Program-made: the position numbers and the translations under genes | NCBI RefSeq assembly: GCF_018139145.2 | Contig: NC_059471.1 | Coordinates: 208,525,494-208,589,493 of the forward strand | Direction: 5' to 3' | Source: Gymnogyps californianus | Taxonomy: Eukaryota > Chordata > Aves > Accipitriformes > Cathartidae | DNA length: 64,000 bases | In this document: in pieces, positions 1-13,714 of the stretch | Position numbering within the stretch: position 1 is the stretch's first letter | Layout of the letters: each line of letters starts with the position of its first letter | The notes under the pieces: generated by a model | The model's database searches: none | Seen by the model: the letters and a program-made list of their open reading frames with translations, nothing else | Told to the model about the DNA's origin: nothing

Positions 1-3000
1 TTTTCTGCCTCTCCTTCACTACTGACTTCCTCCGAAGAACGGTAGCTGACGAGACTCCACATGCTGCGCCACAGCCCTTGTTTATTCGCAAGAGTGAGGA
101 TTCATCTGCCCAAGCGCAGACATGATGTACAGAGCTAATCTGAGCTAGTCCTCCAGACTACTGAACTGAAAGAAAGTGCAATTTTTCTTCAGCTCACTCC
201 ATAATCACACCTGTTTCTCTTACTGACTGTAGAAACAGCCTCATGTAACACAGATGTCACCTGTAAATGTCTCAAGACAGAGGAGGTCAGTCCCACTCCT
301 ACCAACCGCAGCAGTTTGAATTCCTGCTTTTGGCTCCTCATGTGGGGTCTGTTTTGTAGCAGAGTTTTAATCCTTTTCTCTATGCAGGAATCTCGCCACC
401 GCTGCAATTCTTCAGAAATTACACCTCTCCTCAGCAATCAAAGGCTCTGGGCTTGGCTCAGTTTGATCATTCAGGCAGTATTTATTTTATTCTGCACTCA
501 CGATGCTTTGCTTCCCTGGTCTAAGATTAAAGGTGGCAGAGTGAGCAGAGCCCTGATTAATCACTTTCTCTAAAATGTGGTTCACGCTGGGGAACAATGG
601 CCATGTAACTCCTGCTGTAAGGCATGGATTAGACAAACTCACCAAGTGCCTAACTGCTTAATTCAGGCCTTTCTATAAGCATCACAACTAAGCCTTCTCT
701 TTGTCTTTTCTGCTCAGCCCTGACTTCATCCATGCTGCTGTGCATCTGCAGAACAGCCTGCATCAAATTTCCTGCCCCCTCTTTCCAAAAGTGCCTAAAA
801 TTTACCAATGCAACACATTCTATTGTAGAAAAACGTACTTCTTACTCTGCTTTGGTACCATGTATAGCTCTGTAAGGCTTTTCAAGTTCTGGAATGACCA
901 ATAGTCCTTCATGGTGGTTACACAGTTGTCAAAATCCCAGCATTACACTCTATTAGAAGAGAATTGAAACAAAAGGCAGAATAGAAACAAAAGGAGGTTT
1001 GTGAAACCCTCTTTGGTCACTGATGCCCGGCTTCCAGGCTTCACTCCATTCCAACAACTCACCAGCTTTCTGGCCTGCAGCAAATTCTGCATAATCCCCT
1101 CTGCCTCAGCTGGATGAGTTCCTTTCTCCTCGGGTTATGAGTCCATTCCTCTCTCTTCTCTGCAGTTTCTCAGTATTTCCCTGAACTTCTGCTTGAAACT
1201 TTTTTGTTTCCCCTCTCCTTCCACCCCTCTTTTTCTGAAGCATGAGAACTCCCACTAAAATATGCTCAGTTGCTCCCAGGGCAGGAGCAATCTCTCTCTC
1301 TCTCCCCCCGCAGAAGCTTCCAGCCAAGCCAATCCTCTCTCTTTTTAAAGGAATGTAACTAACCTGACAACACACACACAGAATAGATCGGCTGCTGCAG
1401 ATGGCTAAACTTATGAAGTGTGAAAACCACTCACAGTATGTCCAGAGTTTCCATTACACTTTTTCTACAGCGAAAAAGTGTACTAGCCAGACCACACAAA
1501 ATCCCATATTCCTATTCTTATTCTCATAGAAGAATTGCATTTCCAGTTTGATATAAACCCATTTCCCAGTGACACAAGTTAAACAAAACCAAATTAACCT
1601 CTCCTCCCACCCCACCCCAAACCTTCAAAAAGCCAACTTTTCAAAGAAGGCATTAATACTTGAATAAACATGTACAGAAATTTGCTATACTGATACAAAA
1701 CAAAACATCTTCTCATGGAAGAAAAACAGCTTTCACTATGTTACCTGTTTAAATTTATAAGTCTCTCTTTTTCAAACAAAAATGTCTTTTAAAAGGTATG
1801 AAACCATTTTTTCAAAGGTTTTTTTTTTTTTCTGTTTTTCTTCTATATGTATTCTACAGTCTGTTGATCTTACACCAGATTTAATCCATGGAGCTGGGAA
1901 AGAGAAGTGGCAAACATCTCATAATTTGAGAGTATTTAAAACCAGACTGGACATCAGCACCAGCTCTTCACCAAAGAAATCCAGTCAAGGCACTCAACTC
2001 AGTCTTGATTAGCTCAACTGTGAATAAAACTGGGAGAAAGTCTTGATTTTTAGAACAACCTCCACCTTTTCTTTTTAAGTATAAATGGATATAATTTTTA
2101 TACCTGATTGTTTTAGCAATTATTAAATATGGTTTATATGACTAACACTGAAATCTAGATTCATTTTCAGAAAAGGAAGTGTTCCACTCCTGGATAAATT
2201 CAATCAGATGACAGCCTTGCAGGCAATGTGATATTTAATCCAACTGTGTAGGGTTGGGGAAGAAGAAACCAGTAACCTTTAATCAATTTTCTTCCTACTA
2301 TTTTAATAGCAATTACACTATTTTAGAATCATGACCTTCCTCTTCCCATTTCTGCTTACTGTGACAAGCAGGACAGGAAGATAGAAATTTGGCAAGCTTA
2401 CTTTGAAACACTAATGAAATTAAAAATAAAGAAAAGGCAGCAGAAAAAACAGAAGTTAATGTGAAAGATGTGCCATTTGCAGTTTCTAAACCTACATTTG
2501 TATCAAAAAAAAAAAGGAGAAACAGCACTTAAACCAACTGTGATATTTCAAGACACTACATAAAAATGAAAATTCTTACCGTTGACCTGGAATCTAGGAT
2601 ATACTTTCACTGCAGACACAAAAGGAAAAAGGTTCTTCTTCCCCCTCATTTTCAGAGCCCCTATTATTCTTGTTCCAAACCATTCTTTGTCCACCACTGC
2701 CATAGGTCAAAATAAATCTAAATAAAAAGTAGCTCTACTTGATTACATGCATACGGACTATACCAATTACCCTAAATGTGCAGTGCACAGTGAGTTTTAC
2801 TATAGAAACACAGGAAATAAATAGTAAAAGATGTTTACAAGATGAATACACATTTGGGTTGGTTCTCTTCTCTGTTGTTTTTATGTGTTGTTCTCACTGT
2901 TTTAAAATTTCTAGTGACACTAATGAGTCTGAAGTTGATCTTACAGAGTAAACCCAGAGTTTACAAAGAAAAGAAAATGAATGAAACCCTGAAATGCACA

Positions 3001-6000
3001 TAATCATTCAAATGCACATTCTAGACCAGTGGAAGAGTAAGGGCTGAAAAATTAGTCCAGACCATCCAAACTGAATGGCTACTGAATATACTAGTGACAT
3101 TTTAACTTCACAAAATATCAGGCTTTACAGTCATGTCATTCAATGGTTTTTGGGTCCAGATATATTCATGGGAAGTCAAATGATTGCTCTGAAGTCTCAA
3201 ATAGTCTGATGTTCACTGTGGCCTATAGCAGCCTAAGGCACAGTGTACGGATACACCTTCTTATATACAAGAAATGGCAGTATTTATGGGTTGAAAGCAG
3301 AAGTGTTGGGTGCAAGTGTGATTTGTCACAGACGTCATTCTCCCTAAAGAATGAAAAAGGCAGAAGTGACTAATGGTTTTTAGCTGGTGAGGCTGTCAGA
3401 AGAAGAAGTTGTAATACACATCTCCAACACAACAAAGGTTTAAGAAAACAGTATTGCACAAAACAAGAACAGTGAAGGCTTTACAGTATCAGGATAAACA
3501 AGACAAGAACACTTAGTTAATATTTAGTTGGAAAACAGGAAAAAATGGCTGAGCATGAAAAAGGTTCTTCTAAACCTTCATTGCACAATGCTACCACTGC
3601 ATGTCATGATTAAGAAAGAACTTCAGCTAGGTTTATAAAATTCAGATGGGGACGCACGCCAATATCCCCAAGGTAAGAACCACCCTGGAAAGAGGCCTTG
3701 GCTTTTCAAAAACAGCAAGTCAAAGGATGGAAAGACAAGAAGCACAGACTTTAAACAGCTGATTTCCGAAAGTCACCGTTCAGTAACAGGCCATAACGGT
3801 GTGTTTAATAGTACTGTAGACGTGAGGAATGTCTACCTGAAACACTAAATACCTGGATGTTAGACAGTGTTTGATGTAGAAGAATAGTTTGGTCATCAGT
3901 TCACCTATATAAAATCTATGAGTGGCAGAGTTTTTATTTCAATTTTTCTCATTTCAAGATAAATCTGTTTTTGTGCAAGTCCTAAGATTATTAGCTTTTA
4001 AGAGCACCTAGATCTAAATGACAAACTTAATAAAATTATTTTTATTTCATACTTTGCAAATTATTAATACTTTTGGTAGTTATTTAAGGCAGCCAAAGCA
4101 ACATCGCTTAGCTAAAATATTTTGACTCTGCATCAAAGTTAATGCTTAAAGGGTCTCAGGTTTATTAGCCATTAATTTATTTGCCTCTGAGCTAAGACTG
4201 ACAAAAGGTTATTGTTTAGCATCAATCATGCACTGATTTTAGAGTCTTGGACAGAGCAGGACAGAGATCATCAAGTCATCTCCCATGATGAAGATTGCTG
4301 TTATTTAATTTCTAAGTCTTCGAGGCAGGAACCTAAATGGTTTTTACTTCATTTTCAGATGACAGTATTTATGTTCACAGGTCTTTGATAAGTCCATAAA
4401 CAAACATAAAGAACCTTTCTATAAGTACTACAGAACTTGCAGTGCTTACAGAACCAGCTGTTTGTATGTCAGCAGGAAACATGAAATCCTTTAATTCTCA
4501 GATCTCTCTTCTGGTATCTGAAGGCACAGTAATCACTCTACTACATTGCTGTACATATGGCAGACAGGAGCCAGGCTGGCTGAATAGTGATGAAGATTAT
4601 CTTGACTGACGAATCATTGATGGCATTTACCTCAGCATGCATTATGTATGAGCTCTGTGTATTAGTGTGCAATTCCTTATCGTGTTGTCTGAACATCAGT
4701 TTACACATAAACACTAAGTACTGAAGTAATGATGAAACATTTTTCTTTATCTGCTCTGATCTCTTTCTGGAAAACATTAAATGACTTTGTATCTGACCAT
4801 AGCCAACATTTCTAATCTACACTGCTTTTCTGCCACAGTATCGACTCCTTCTTATAGCATTTTACAAATTACATATTCATTAAATATAACTACAATGCTG
4901 TAATATAATAATAATTTCAGAGATGTAAGATGACAAAGAATTAGAAAATGGAATACTTATCCAATAAATTTTAGCTCAAAGTAACATAAGAAGAACAATG
5001 TTTTTTTCAAATTTCAGAACAATTAAAACTCAGGACCAAGTCAGGAGGTCACTGGCACACAGGTCTCCTCCAAAAAGCAAACCTTGAGCTCTTTGTAAGA
5101 CTTAAAAAGAAGACTGAAGAGGAGAGAAAAGGTGATACCATTACTTTCTAACATGCTCACAGTTCTGGGTCAGAGCATAAGAAGAGCCTGTTCCATTCAA
5201 GAGAAATTTCCTTAACATCTACGCTCATGTCATGAAGACCCAACACCACATAGCCTTCCTATGCAGCATTTCTGAAAGAACACTGGAAAAGCACTGTACC
5301 ACTTTATAAACATGGATCATATACATGAGGAATATACGCTATGTCTTGTGAAAAATCATGTGTTTATATGTAAAAAGTGTGTTTTTTTGTGCATAATTCT
5401 CTAGCTCACCCCAGGAAGGGTAAGCACCCAGTGATCCAAATGATTTGGAACCCATCTAGTTATTTAGAAACCACTGTGTTTGACACTTTGGAAACATACA
5501 ATGTAAGAAAATGTCTGCTGCAGACCTCCTACATGAAGTGGAAGAATAGGTTCATAAAAAAACAGTACACTGTCTCAATAATTTCCTCAAAGCACTGAAT
5601 ATTTTCTAAGATATAATAAACGTGTATTTTCCATTATGTCTTCAGATCAAAAAAAAGAACATTTTTATGGATAAAGAAAATGTGTTGTATTTAATAGTTA
5701 CCATTAAGTAAATATTTAAAAGAAATACTAAGTTAGCTTTCCAGGGGTAAGCCAAGTTCTATTACAGAGGATGACACCTAACCTCAGAAGCTGACTATCT
5801 CATCCTTCTCTGAAAAATATACGAATTGGTCGCTGTCATGGAGAAAAGGCTGAATTAGATGGACTTTGATCTGAAATTGTGTTGCAGATCCTATCCTCAC
5901 GAAACCACCTTCTGCTTGTTGAACTGCACATGAAAAAGAACAAACGTCTGCTGCTTCTTCAGTCTATTTCTGTATGACCAACTCAGGAGAAACTATAAAG

Positions 6001-7217
6001 CATTGATTTCAATTTGCTCTTTCTCAGTTCGCCACTAAATTTCCAAACTACATTCAAACTCTGAATATTCTGAACTGCAGGAAAAAATATTTTCAACACA
6101 TTTCTTTAAAACAGTTTTGGAGTTCAATAGTAAATTATTAGTAATACTATAACTTTCAGCAGAAGACTCACAAGTGATGACAATGATTTTCAGATAGAGG
6201 ACCAGAAATATACTGGTATTTTAAAGCATTTACATGTTTTTCCTCATTACATAATTACCAGCTGTTTAGTATAATGAAGTTAAAACATAGTTTATTTAAA
6301 ATTTCTATGCTTTGTGAGCAGGATACCTTTCTTGTTCCACCTTGTTTCTTAATTTATTGCTCATTCCAGTGTCTGTGTAACATAACGTATCAATATGGGT
6401 AAGACACATGTCAAAATAAGTTACTAGAGACTGATAAAAACAGAAACACAAATCTGATGCAAAATGAGACTTCTACAGTCTCAGCTATTCTATTAATATC
6501 TCCAGTTCGATACATACATTCAGAGCTATTCTATATATTGAACTGCTTCTGGCCTTTGAAGCAAATGGAGCTGATTATCATCATCTGTCACTTCCCACCA
6601 TTTACTTTATTGACAGTATTGTCAATACTTTTAGAACAAGTCAGACAATTAGAAATTCTTCTCCATTAATAAAAACTTTTTTTTTCCCCAAAAGATTTCC
6701 AGTAGGATCAGAAGTAGAGGAAAAAAACAACCCATGCCTGTGGGTTTGTTTTTTTTAAAATCTGGATAGGAAAAAATGTGTTTCAGGAGAATCACTGTCT
6801 AATTTTTCAGCTTGCCAGCTGCCAGGACATCATTTTTACTTTCTCTCCATAGACAGCTGGCAAAATATCACTTTATTTTTTTTCCCTACTATACAAAACT
6901 CCATTCTTTTTTCCTGTGCAAACTTGAACTTCTCCAACGTAAAATTCACATTTAAAGGATGGTTTCTACTAGAACATTTCCAGTGGCACTAACTCTTTCA
7001 GTCATTTAAATGAACAACCTTTCTCCCTGTTCCCCACATTCCAACTATTTGGGCATTCCATTTTTTATAATAATCATCAGAATTGAGAGATTTTGTTTTA
7101 AAGACAGTGCAAAAAAAGCCTCACCATATTGGAAATAGTGGAATAACCAGTTCAGAGAAAAAAATTCATTCTAATTTCCTCAAGGCATGATCCACAGCTC
7201 ACTGAATTAACAGTTAC

Positions 7218-7275
7218 CAGAGTGTACCATTAACATGTACCATTACAGAGTGTACCATTACAGAGTGTACCATTA
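7218..7275. repeat. 15-base tandem repeat, four copies
   Basis: The unit CAGAGTGTACCATTA occurs at 7218-7232, 7246-7260 and 7261-7275, with a shortened copy ACATGTACCATTA at 7233-7245. It is a small intronic minisatellite. Confidence 0.9.
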
Positions 7276-8479
7276 ACTTCAGAGAGTTTTATATGAGTTA
7301 TCTAGTTAATGTCTTCTACAACTGTCCCTGAGATATAAGCACAAGCTTCTATGGCTTTAAAAGTCAATGGACATACTCAGTTCTGAACTTAAGCCATTAT
7401 AATAGATCACAAAGGGTTCAGAGGCAATTCTTGTTTAAAGTATTTCCTTCTTTCCACATTTCTCTTTCTGCATCCTCAGTTGTGCCTGTACACCAGAATA
7501 AGCTGGCAAACTGCAGCAGACACAATTTTGCTGCTGAAACCAATATGTAGATTAATGGGGGAGTAAATCTAGTACTATTAAGGAACTGTTAATTTGCATT
7601 ATCTTGCATGAAATGCAACATTAATATAAGACTTCTAGTTCTTCAAATAACTTCTTTAGAGCCAGTTTAGATTTCTCTGCATAATACTACTTTGGTTTTA
7701 TCATGAGCTGGACACATATCTGTTCTCCTGGATCCACGCCCCTTCTCCTTTTCCCACATTTAATTTTAAAGTAACATCTTTTGAAGTTTCTTTTTGAGCT
7801 TGACCCATTTGATGGCAGTTCTCTGTGCCCCTTTTCTGATAACATTCCTATCCTTGGTGGTTAAGGTGGCAATTTGGCTGACATCATAACACTGCCAGAG
7901 ACTGCTGTGAATATTAATGAGGTAAAAGATTCATGAAGCCAGCAAACATGCTTTGACTCAATGGTGAAAATACAGAAGGGAAGTGACATGAAGAAGCATA
8001 AAAAGAAGGAGAAAAGAATACAATTAGTAAATGATAGGAAGAAAGAATTGGGAGAAGGACTAACAAAAGTTTTAAGAATGGATGGAACCTATGCATTACA
8101 TGCCTATAAACAGATACTAGTTTTTATTATGAAAGGATGATTTCTCAAAACTTCAGTGTATCAAAAAAACACCTAGAAAAAAAGGAGGAGGTTTTAGTGG
8201 CAAAAACAAATCCAGCAATTTCCCAAATTACTCTAACCTAATTACTGGGTTTGAGAGCTTAATGGGGGGCATAGGCTAGTGTTTCCTGAACTGTACTGTG
8301 TATTTCTTTATACAGCTGCATAGGAAGTGCTTGAGGGAACATAATTTGCTTCTGAAGTGAAGCAGTACAGCAGTTCGAGTATCACTGCACTGGAGCTAAT
8401 GAGAACAACGTTAACTAGAACAGCAGGACTTGGGAGAGGTTCCCATACTCTTCCTATCCTGTTTTATATCCACCCAAAG

Positions 8480-10026
8480 CATTAAAAATCTTGGCTAGAG
8501 AGCCCAATGCAGGCCCAGTAAGATGGCCAGGGCTTGAGAAGAGTGGCTCTTCTATGAGGAAAAGGCTGAGGTACTTAATGCCTTCTTTGCCTCAGTCTTT
8601 AACGGTAAGATCAGTTGTTCTCCGGGTACCCAGACCCCTGAGCTGGAAGACAGGCATGGGGAGCAGAATGAAGCCCCCATAATCCAAGGGGAAATGGTTA
8701 GCAACCTGCTACAACACTTGGACACACACAAGTCTATGGGGCCGGATGGGATTCACCCAAGGGTACTGAGAGACCTGGAGAAAGTGCTCACCAAGTCACT
8801 TTCAATCATTTATCAGCAGTCCTGGCTAATCAGGGAGGTCCCAGTTGACTGGAAGTTAGCAAATGTGATGCCCATCTACAAGAAGGGCCGGAAGGGGGAT
8901 CCGGGGAACTACAGGCCTGTCAGACAGACCTCAGTGCCAGGGAAGGTTATGGAGCAGATCGTCTTCAGTGCCATCACACGGCATGTACAGGACAACCAGG
9001 TGGTCAGGCCCAGTCAGCATGGGTTTATGAAAGGCAAGTCCGGCTTGACTAACCTGATCTGCTTCTATGACAAGGTGACCCGCTCAGTGGATGAGGGAAA
9101 GGCTGTGGATGTTGTCTACCTAGACTTTAGTAAAGCCTTTGACACTGTTTCCCACAGCATTCTCCTGGAGAAATTGGCTGCTCACGGCTTGGACGGGCGT
9201 AGTCTTCGCTGGGTAAAAAACCGGCTGGATGGCTGGGCCCAAAGAGTGGTGGTGAACGGAGTTAAATCCAGTTGGCAGCTGGTCACAAGTGGTGTCCCCC
9301 AGGGCTCAGTAGTGGGGCCAGTTCTCTTTAATGTCTTTATCAATGATTTGGACGAGGGGATCAACTGCACCCTCAGGAAGTTTGCAGATGATACCAAGTT
9401 GAGCAGGAGTGTTGATCTGCTTGAGGGAAGGAAGGCTCTATAGAAGGATCTGGACAGGCTGGATCGATGGGCTGAGGCCAACTATATGAGGTTCAACAAG
9501 GCTAAGTGCTGGGTCCTGCACTTGGGTCACAACAACCTCATGCAACGCTACAGGCTTGGGGAAGAGTGGCTGGAAAGCTGCCTGGCAGAAAAGGACCTGG
9601 GGGTGTTGGTCGCCAGCCAGCTGCATATGAGCCGGCAGTGTGCCCAGGTGGCCAAAAAGGCCAATAGCATCCTGGCTTGTATCAGAACTAGTGTGGCCAG
9701 CAGGACTAGAGAAGTGATTGTCCCCCTGTACTCATCACTGGTAAGGCCGCACCTCGAATACTGTGTTCAGTTTTGGGCCCCTCACTACAAGAAAGACATT
9801 GAGGTGCTGGAGCGTGTCCAAAGAAGGGCAACAAAGCTGGTGAAGGGTCTAGAGCACAAGTCTTATGAGGAGCGGCTGAGGGAACTGGGGTTGTTTAGCC
9901 TGGAGAAAAGGAGTCTCAGGGAAGACCTTATCACTCTCCACAACTACCTGAAAGGAGGTTGTAGGTTAACAGTTGGAGTTGACCTTAAAGGTCTTTTCCA
10001 ACCTAAAGGATTCTATGATTCTATGA
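8480..10026 (+). mobile_element. CR1 non-LTR retrotransposon, 5'-truncated
   Basis: A CR1 LINE in sense orientation on the plus strand, antisense to PCLO. The reverse transcriptase frame is open from 8538 to 9440, meets one TAG at 9441-9443, and is open again in the same frame to the element end. Visible RT motifs are [11 protein letters not shown] (about 9121-9153), [14 protein letters not shown] (about 9291-9332) and FADDTKL (about 9379-9399). The 3' end carries ATTCTATGATTCTATGA, the typical CR1 8-base terminal repeat. The endonuclease and the 5' part are missing, so it cannot move on its own. Near 9961-9966 the sequence jumps from CTGAAAGGAGGTTGTAG straight to GTTAACAGTTGG, so the end of the ORF and some 3' sequence (about 250-300 bases by my memory of the consensus) look deleted. 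The 5' boundary is approximate. Confidence 0.95.
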
Positions 10027-10046
10027 AGAGAGGCTATGGAAACTGA
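8538..10046 (+). pseudogene. CR1 reverse transcriptase remnant with one internal stop
   Basis: The frame encodes the reverse transcriptase and part of the C-terminal region of CR1 ORF2. It is bounded upstream by TGA at 8535-8537 and interrupted by TAG at 9441-9443 in a spot where the conserved text reads LxKDLDRL. After the internal deletion near 9963 the frame reads non-native residues and stops at 10044-10046, beyond the element end. The low number of stops points to a fairly young copy. It is not expected to make a working protein. Confidence 0.85.
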
Positions 10047-10375
10047 GCTTCACTAGCTTGGAAAAAACATCTAATTGCTGTCTTCAACTCTCAAATGCAG
10101 CACTACTGAAAAGACAGACTCAGACTCTTCTAAGAGATGCAGAGTGAAGGAAAAAAGGCACAAGTTGCACAAGGGAAATTAAGCATTCTTCACCATGAAA
10201 GCAGTGAAGTCCCAGAACACGGTGCCCAGAGAGACACTGAAATCTCCATCCTTGGAGATTTTCAAAATTGAACTGGACAAGCCCTCTAGTCATCTGATCC
10301 AACATTGAAATTAGCCCAGCTTTGAGGTGGAGGTGGGACTACATGACCTCCATATAACCTTCTCAATCTAATTTG
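10027..10375 (+). mobile_element. Older CR1 3'-region fragment
   Basis: Directly behind the first CR1, this stretch contains degraded CR1 end text in the same orientation: GGTGCCCAGAGAGACACTG, CTCCATCCTTGGAGATTTTC, GAACTGGACAAGCCCT and GACTACATGACCTCCATAT. It lacks a clean terminal ATTCTATG repeat. It is a different, more diverged copy, so two CR1 elements lie back to back. Confidence 0.75.
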
Positions 10376-10655
10376 TTGGTGATACTTTTCTCAGTCACTG
10401 TGATGGCTGAGCAGTTTAGCTAGTTAATATTTGCAAAACATAATACAAGCACCAACATCCTGATGGATTTACTGCCAAGATGCTGTGGAAGGTGTGAAAG
10501 AGTAGGGACTGCGGTATTTATTGTTATTAAATAAAAGATTCAATGTAGGCAAAAATGTTCCATAACTGCAGTGTTGCTGAGATGAAAAATACTGTTAGTC
10601 ATGTTTGCAAAATACCCTCCAGAAAAGCCATTTGCTTTTTAACATACATTTTAAC

Positions 10656-10686
10656 ATATTTATATATATATATATATATATATATA
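10656..10686. repeat. TA dinucleotide repeat
   Basis: An uninterrupted TATATATA run of about 27 bases flanked by AT-rich sequence. It is a simple intronic microsatellite. Confidence 0.9.
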
Positions 10687-13600
10687 AAGTAAAAATGTTA
10701 TTTTATAACATTGTCAAAACTTTTTGTTTTCTTTGGTGAGCTCTTGGGCCAAATGATGAAGAAATGGAAAAAAAGAGATAAAAATGGGTTCCTCTGCCTG
10801 GGTTACAGTTCTCTCAGACAAGCAATGTTCAAACAGGCCGTAAGAACATAAGGACTTGGAGCAGCCTACACTACTGCTGTCAAAAGAATGACTTTTACTG
10901 CCTGAAGAAATATCTGGAGGCATTACTATAAAACTCTCTATACTACTACATCACTGATCAAATGAGCAAAGGACAAACTCATGGATTCCTTTCCATTCTT
11001 CCTAGAAGGCCATGATACTTCTGCTGTGGATTATAGCTTAGGAATCATAAAAGGAGTATCAATATGATGTAAGTGATTAACCCAGACAGTAAAATTTCTG
11101 AAAAAGACAGTCACTGGTTCCAACTTTAACTCAGACAAGAACCATAACTTTATTTCACTGTTACCCTCTAACATCATATATATACAGCAAAAACACAACT
11201 ATGAAAGAGGTTACAGAAAATGTGCTCCACAAGCTTATGAAGTAAATATTACTTCCAAGCTACCTTATGATTTCCTGAGGCTTATGTCACTGCATTTTAT
11301 TAATGTTACACAGCAGCTGAAAATAAACACTGAGTCTCAAATTAATCTCCCTTATATTAGGCTTAAATTTTAGGTGGGTAACTCTCATTCTGATTCATCC
11401 TGTCCATCACCCTGACTATCTTTTCACCTCTGGCAACTGCTGACTGTCTATATCAAGCAGTTATTCAGATTTAGAGAAATCAGGACCATTGAACTTCTTA
11501 CCTCACGCACACTGAGGAAATCCCCAGCATTTAATCATCCTTCAGGCCTTCCTCCATACTAGTTATTTAATTTCAGACCCTGCCTTTACTTTTAGTTAAT
11601 GGCTAGCCCATTTAGCCTGTTTGGCATTTATGATCCTACACCAGGGAAAAGGCCTGCCAGGCAGTGTAAGAGCACCAGCACACTCAATGCTTGAGCTGGA
11701 TTTGGCATTAGCAAACAGCTTGCAAAGTGAGTAAGGTGAGATAATAAAAGCTGTATTTTGATAGGAACCACTTAGATTGGATGAGAGAAGGTGTCAGAGA
11801 GAAACCGGCTGGGAAACAGAAGTAGGGTTTAGCAAGGAGATTATAGGGAAGATATGGACAGATGGAGAATATGAACAGAAATTGAACCGAGACCTGAATT
11901 CATTCTGTACAAAATGCAAGAAGTTCTGGAGGAGGAGAGCCAAAAGGCAGGCTTCCTCTGTAGTCTCATACAGAGGCAGAGGAGGAATAGGAAGAGAGAA
12001 ATTTCAGTCTCTGCATCAGTTTCAGAGAGATGTCTAAGCCATATCCTGTGATAATGTTTCAGACTTACCCCTTGGGTTAAACCACAACACCCCTGTATTT
12101 GGAGTTTCTAAATGGCTGACTTAGGCATCACAGCACTGAGCAAACTGGCTACTGTTAATTCCTGCCTCATATCTTCATTCTAAATGCAGAGACTGTAAGC
12201 ACTTACCATACCATTACCCATTACAGATCCCACTCCCTGAGCTGAACATTGCAGCAGGTAAATCACTTCTTTGAGTTTCTGAAAAAGTTTACCAGTGTTC
12301 AACGCCTTCTTGGTTAACAAAACTGGAAATTATTTGGAGAAACTGAACTGAGAAGATAAGCACAAAAGAAAAACTATCTCGGTCTCCCCAGGTCAGATTT
12401 GAGAACTGTTGACAAGATAGCTTCTGAAAGTCTGAATTGGTGTCAACAAAGCCAGCCTTGTTCTGTAAATAAGAGGTTTGTCTGCATTATGATGCCCATC
12501 TGTCAGCAGACATTCACCTTAAAAGCATGCTGGGAGAAACTGGAAACTATTGGACTTTTTTGTTTTAATGACATTTCAGTGAATTAAATGAACGTTACTT
12601 TAATCTTTGGTTTTGGGGTTTTTTTAATTGAGCTTTGGCACCTAGAAAACAATTTATAATCCTAACTTTAACTGAATCGTACCTTTTGCTGTGTAGAATC
12701 AATAAAAGGAAACTAGTACGTAAGCAAATAATCCACTGTTTTTAATAAGAGAAAAAGCAGGAAATAAGAACATAGAAGACACTGAAGACAGGCTTTTCAA
12801 GAGACCATGGGATTAACCTGACCAAAAGCAGTCTCAGTCATCTAAAATCTCTTTCTAGTCAATGGAGAAATGGGTGGGATTAATCATATTTTAAAGTACA
12901 AATACAAAATAAGTAGATGAACTGTTGTTCCCTTGCAATACTTCTGCCTGCAGACTGTAACAGGAATCTAGAGTGACCAGGTCAGGTGTGATTTTACATC
13001 ACCAATATCTAACATTAAACATGATCTTTCCAATCCTTTGTATCTTAACTAGGTAGCCTATGCCCTTGTGTCAGTCAAGGAAGACACTAGACCTCTCTAG
13101 GCTTCTGAAGAGAAATGTAAAGAGAGGAAAGTAAAATGGGAAATAAATGCCACTTCACCTAAGGGATAGAAGGAACAAGACAGGTGGCATTTAGGCTATT
13201 TGATTATGGACCTATTTTCTTTGTCTCAACTTCCTATCTTTTAAATGAAGACTGTATCACTGAGGTCATTCAGATTATAGAAAGAGCCCTATATGGTCTG
13301 AGTGGTTAGTTTACTCGAGCAGTCTGACAAATGCTGTATCAATACAAATTGAACGCAATGATGTAGATTATAATGTGTAAGAAGAGCCATGAATACTAAA
13401 GAAAGTTGTATTTAATTTTAGAATTCAATTTTTAAAGATAATATTATTACTCATACTGCTCAAGATATTCTTGCCTTGGAAGGGAAATCAGTCATGTAGG
13501 TTATGCATCCCTTTATGTTATTCCCAATATTCAGATATAACACAGTCTCACTAAAATATATTGATTCTAAGGCATTTGTGCTATTGCAGTTATAAAATTC

Positions 13601-13714
13601 TTGTTCATATCTACTGAATATCCCAGGCCACAAATTAAGCTAATCCATTTCCTGCCTCCACTGGAAGAGTGGTTAGCAGCTGTCCTATTTACAATAATGT
13701 TTAACACAGTGAAA

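Noticed and set aside
1106..1375. Arg/Glu/Gly-rich minus-strand frame
   Set aside because: Produced by a CT-rich low-complexity tract on the plus strand; it does not match the next Piccolo exon that I searched for.
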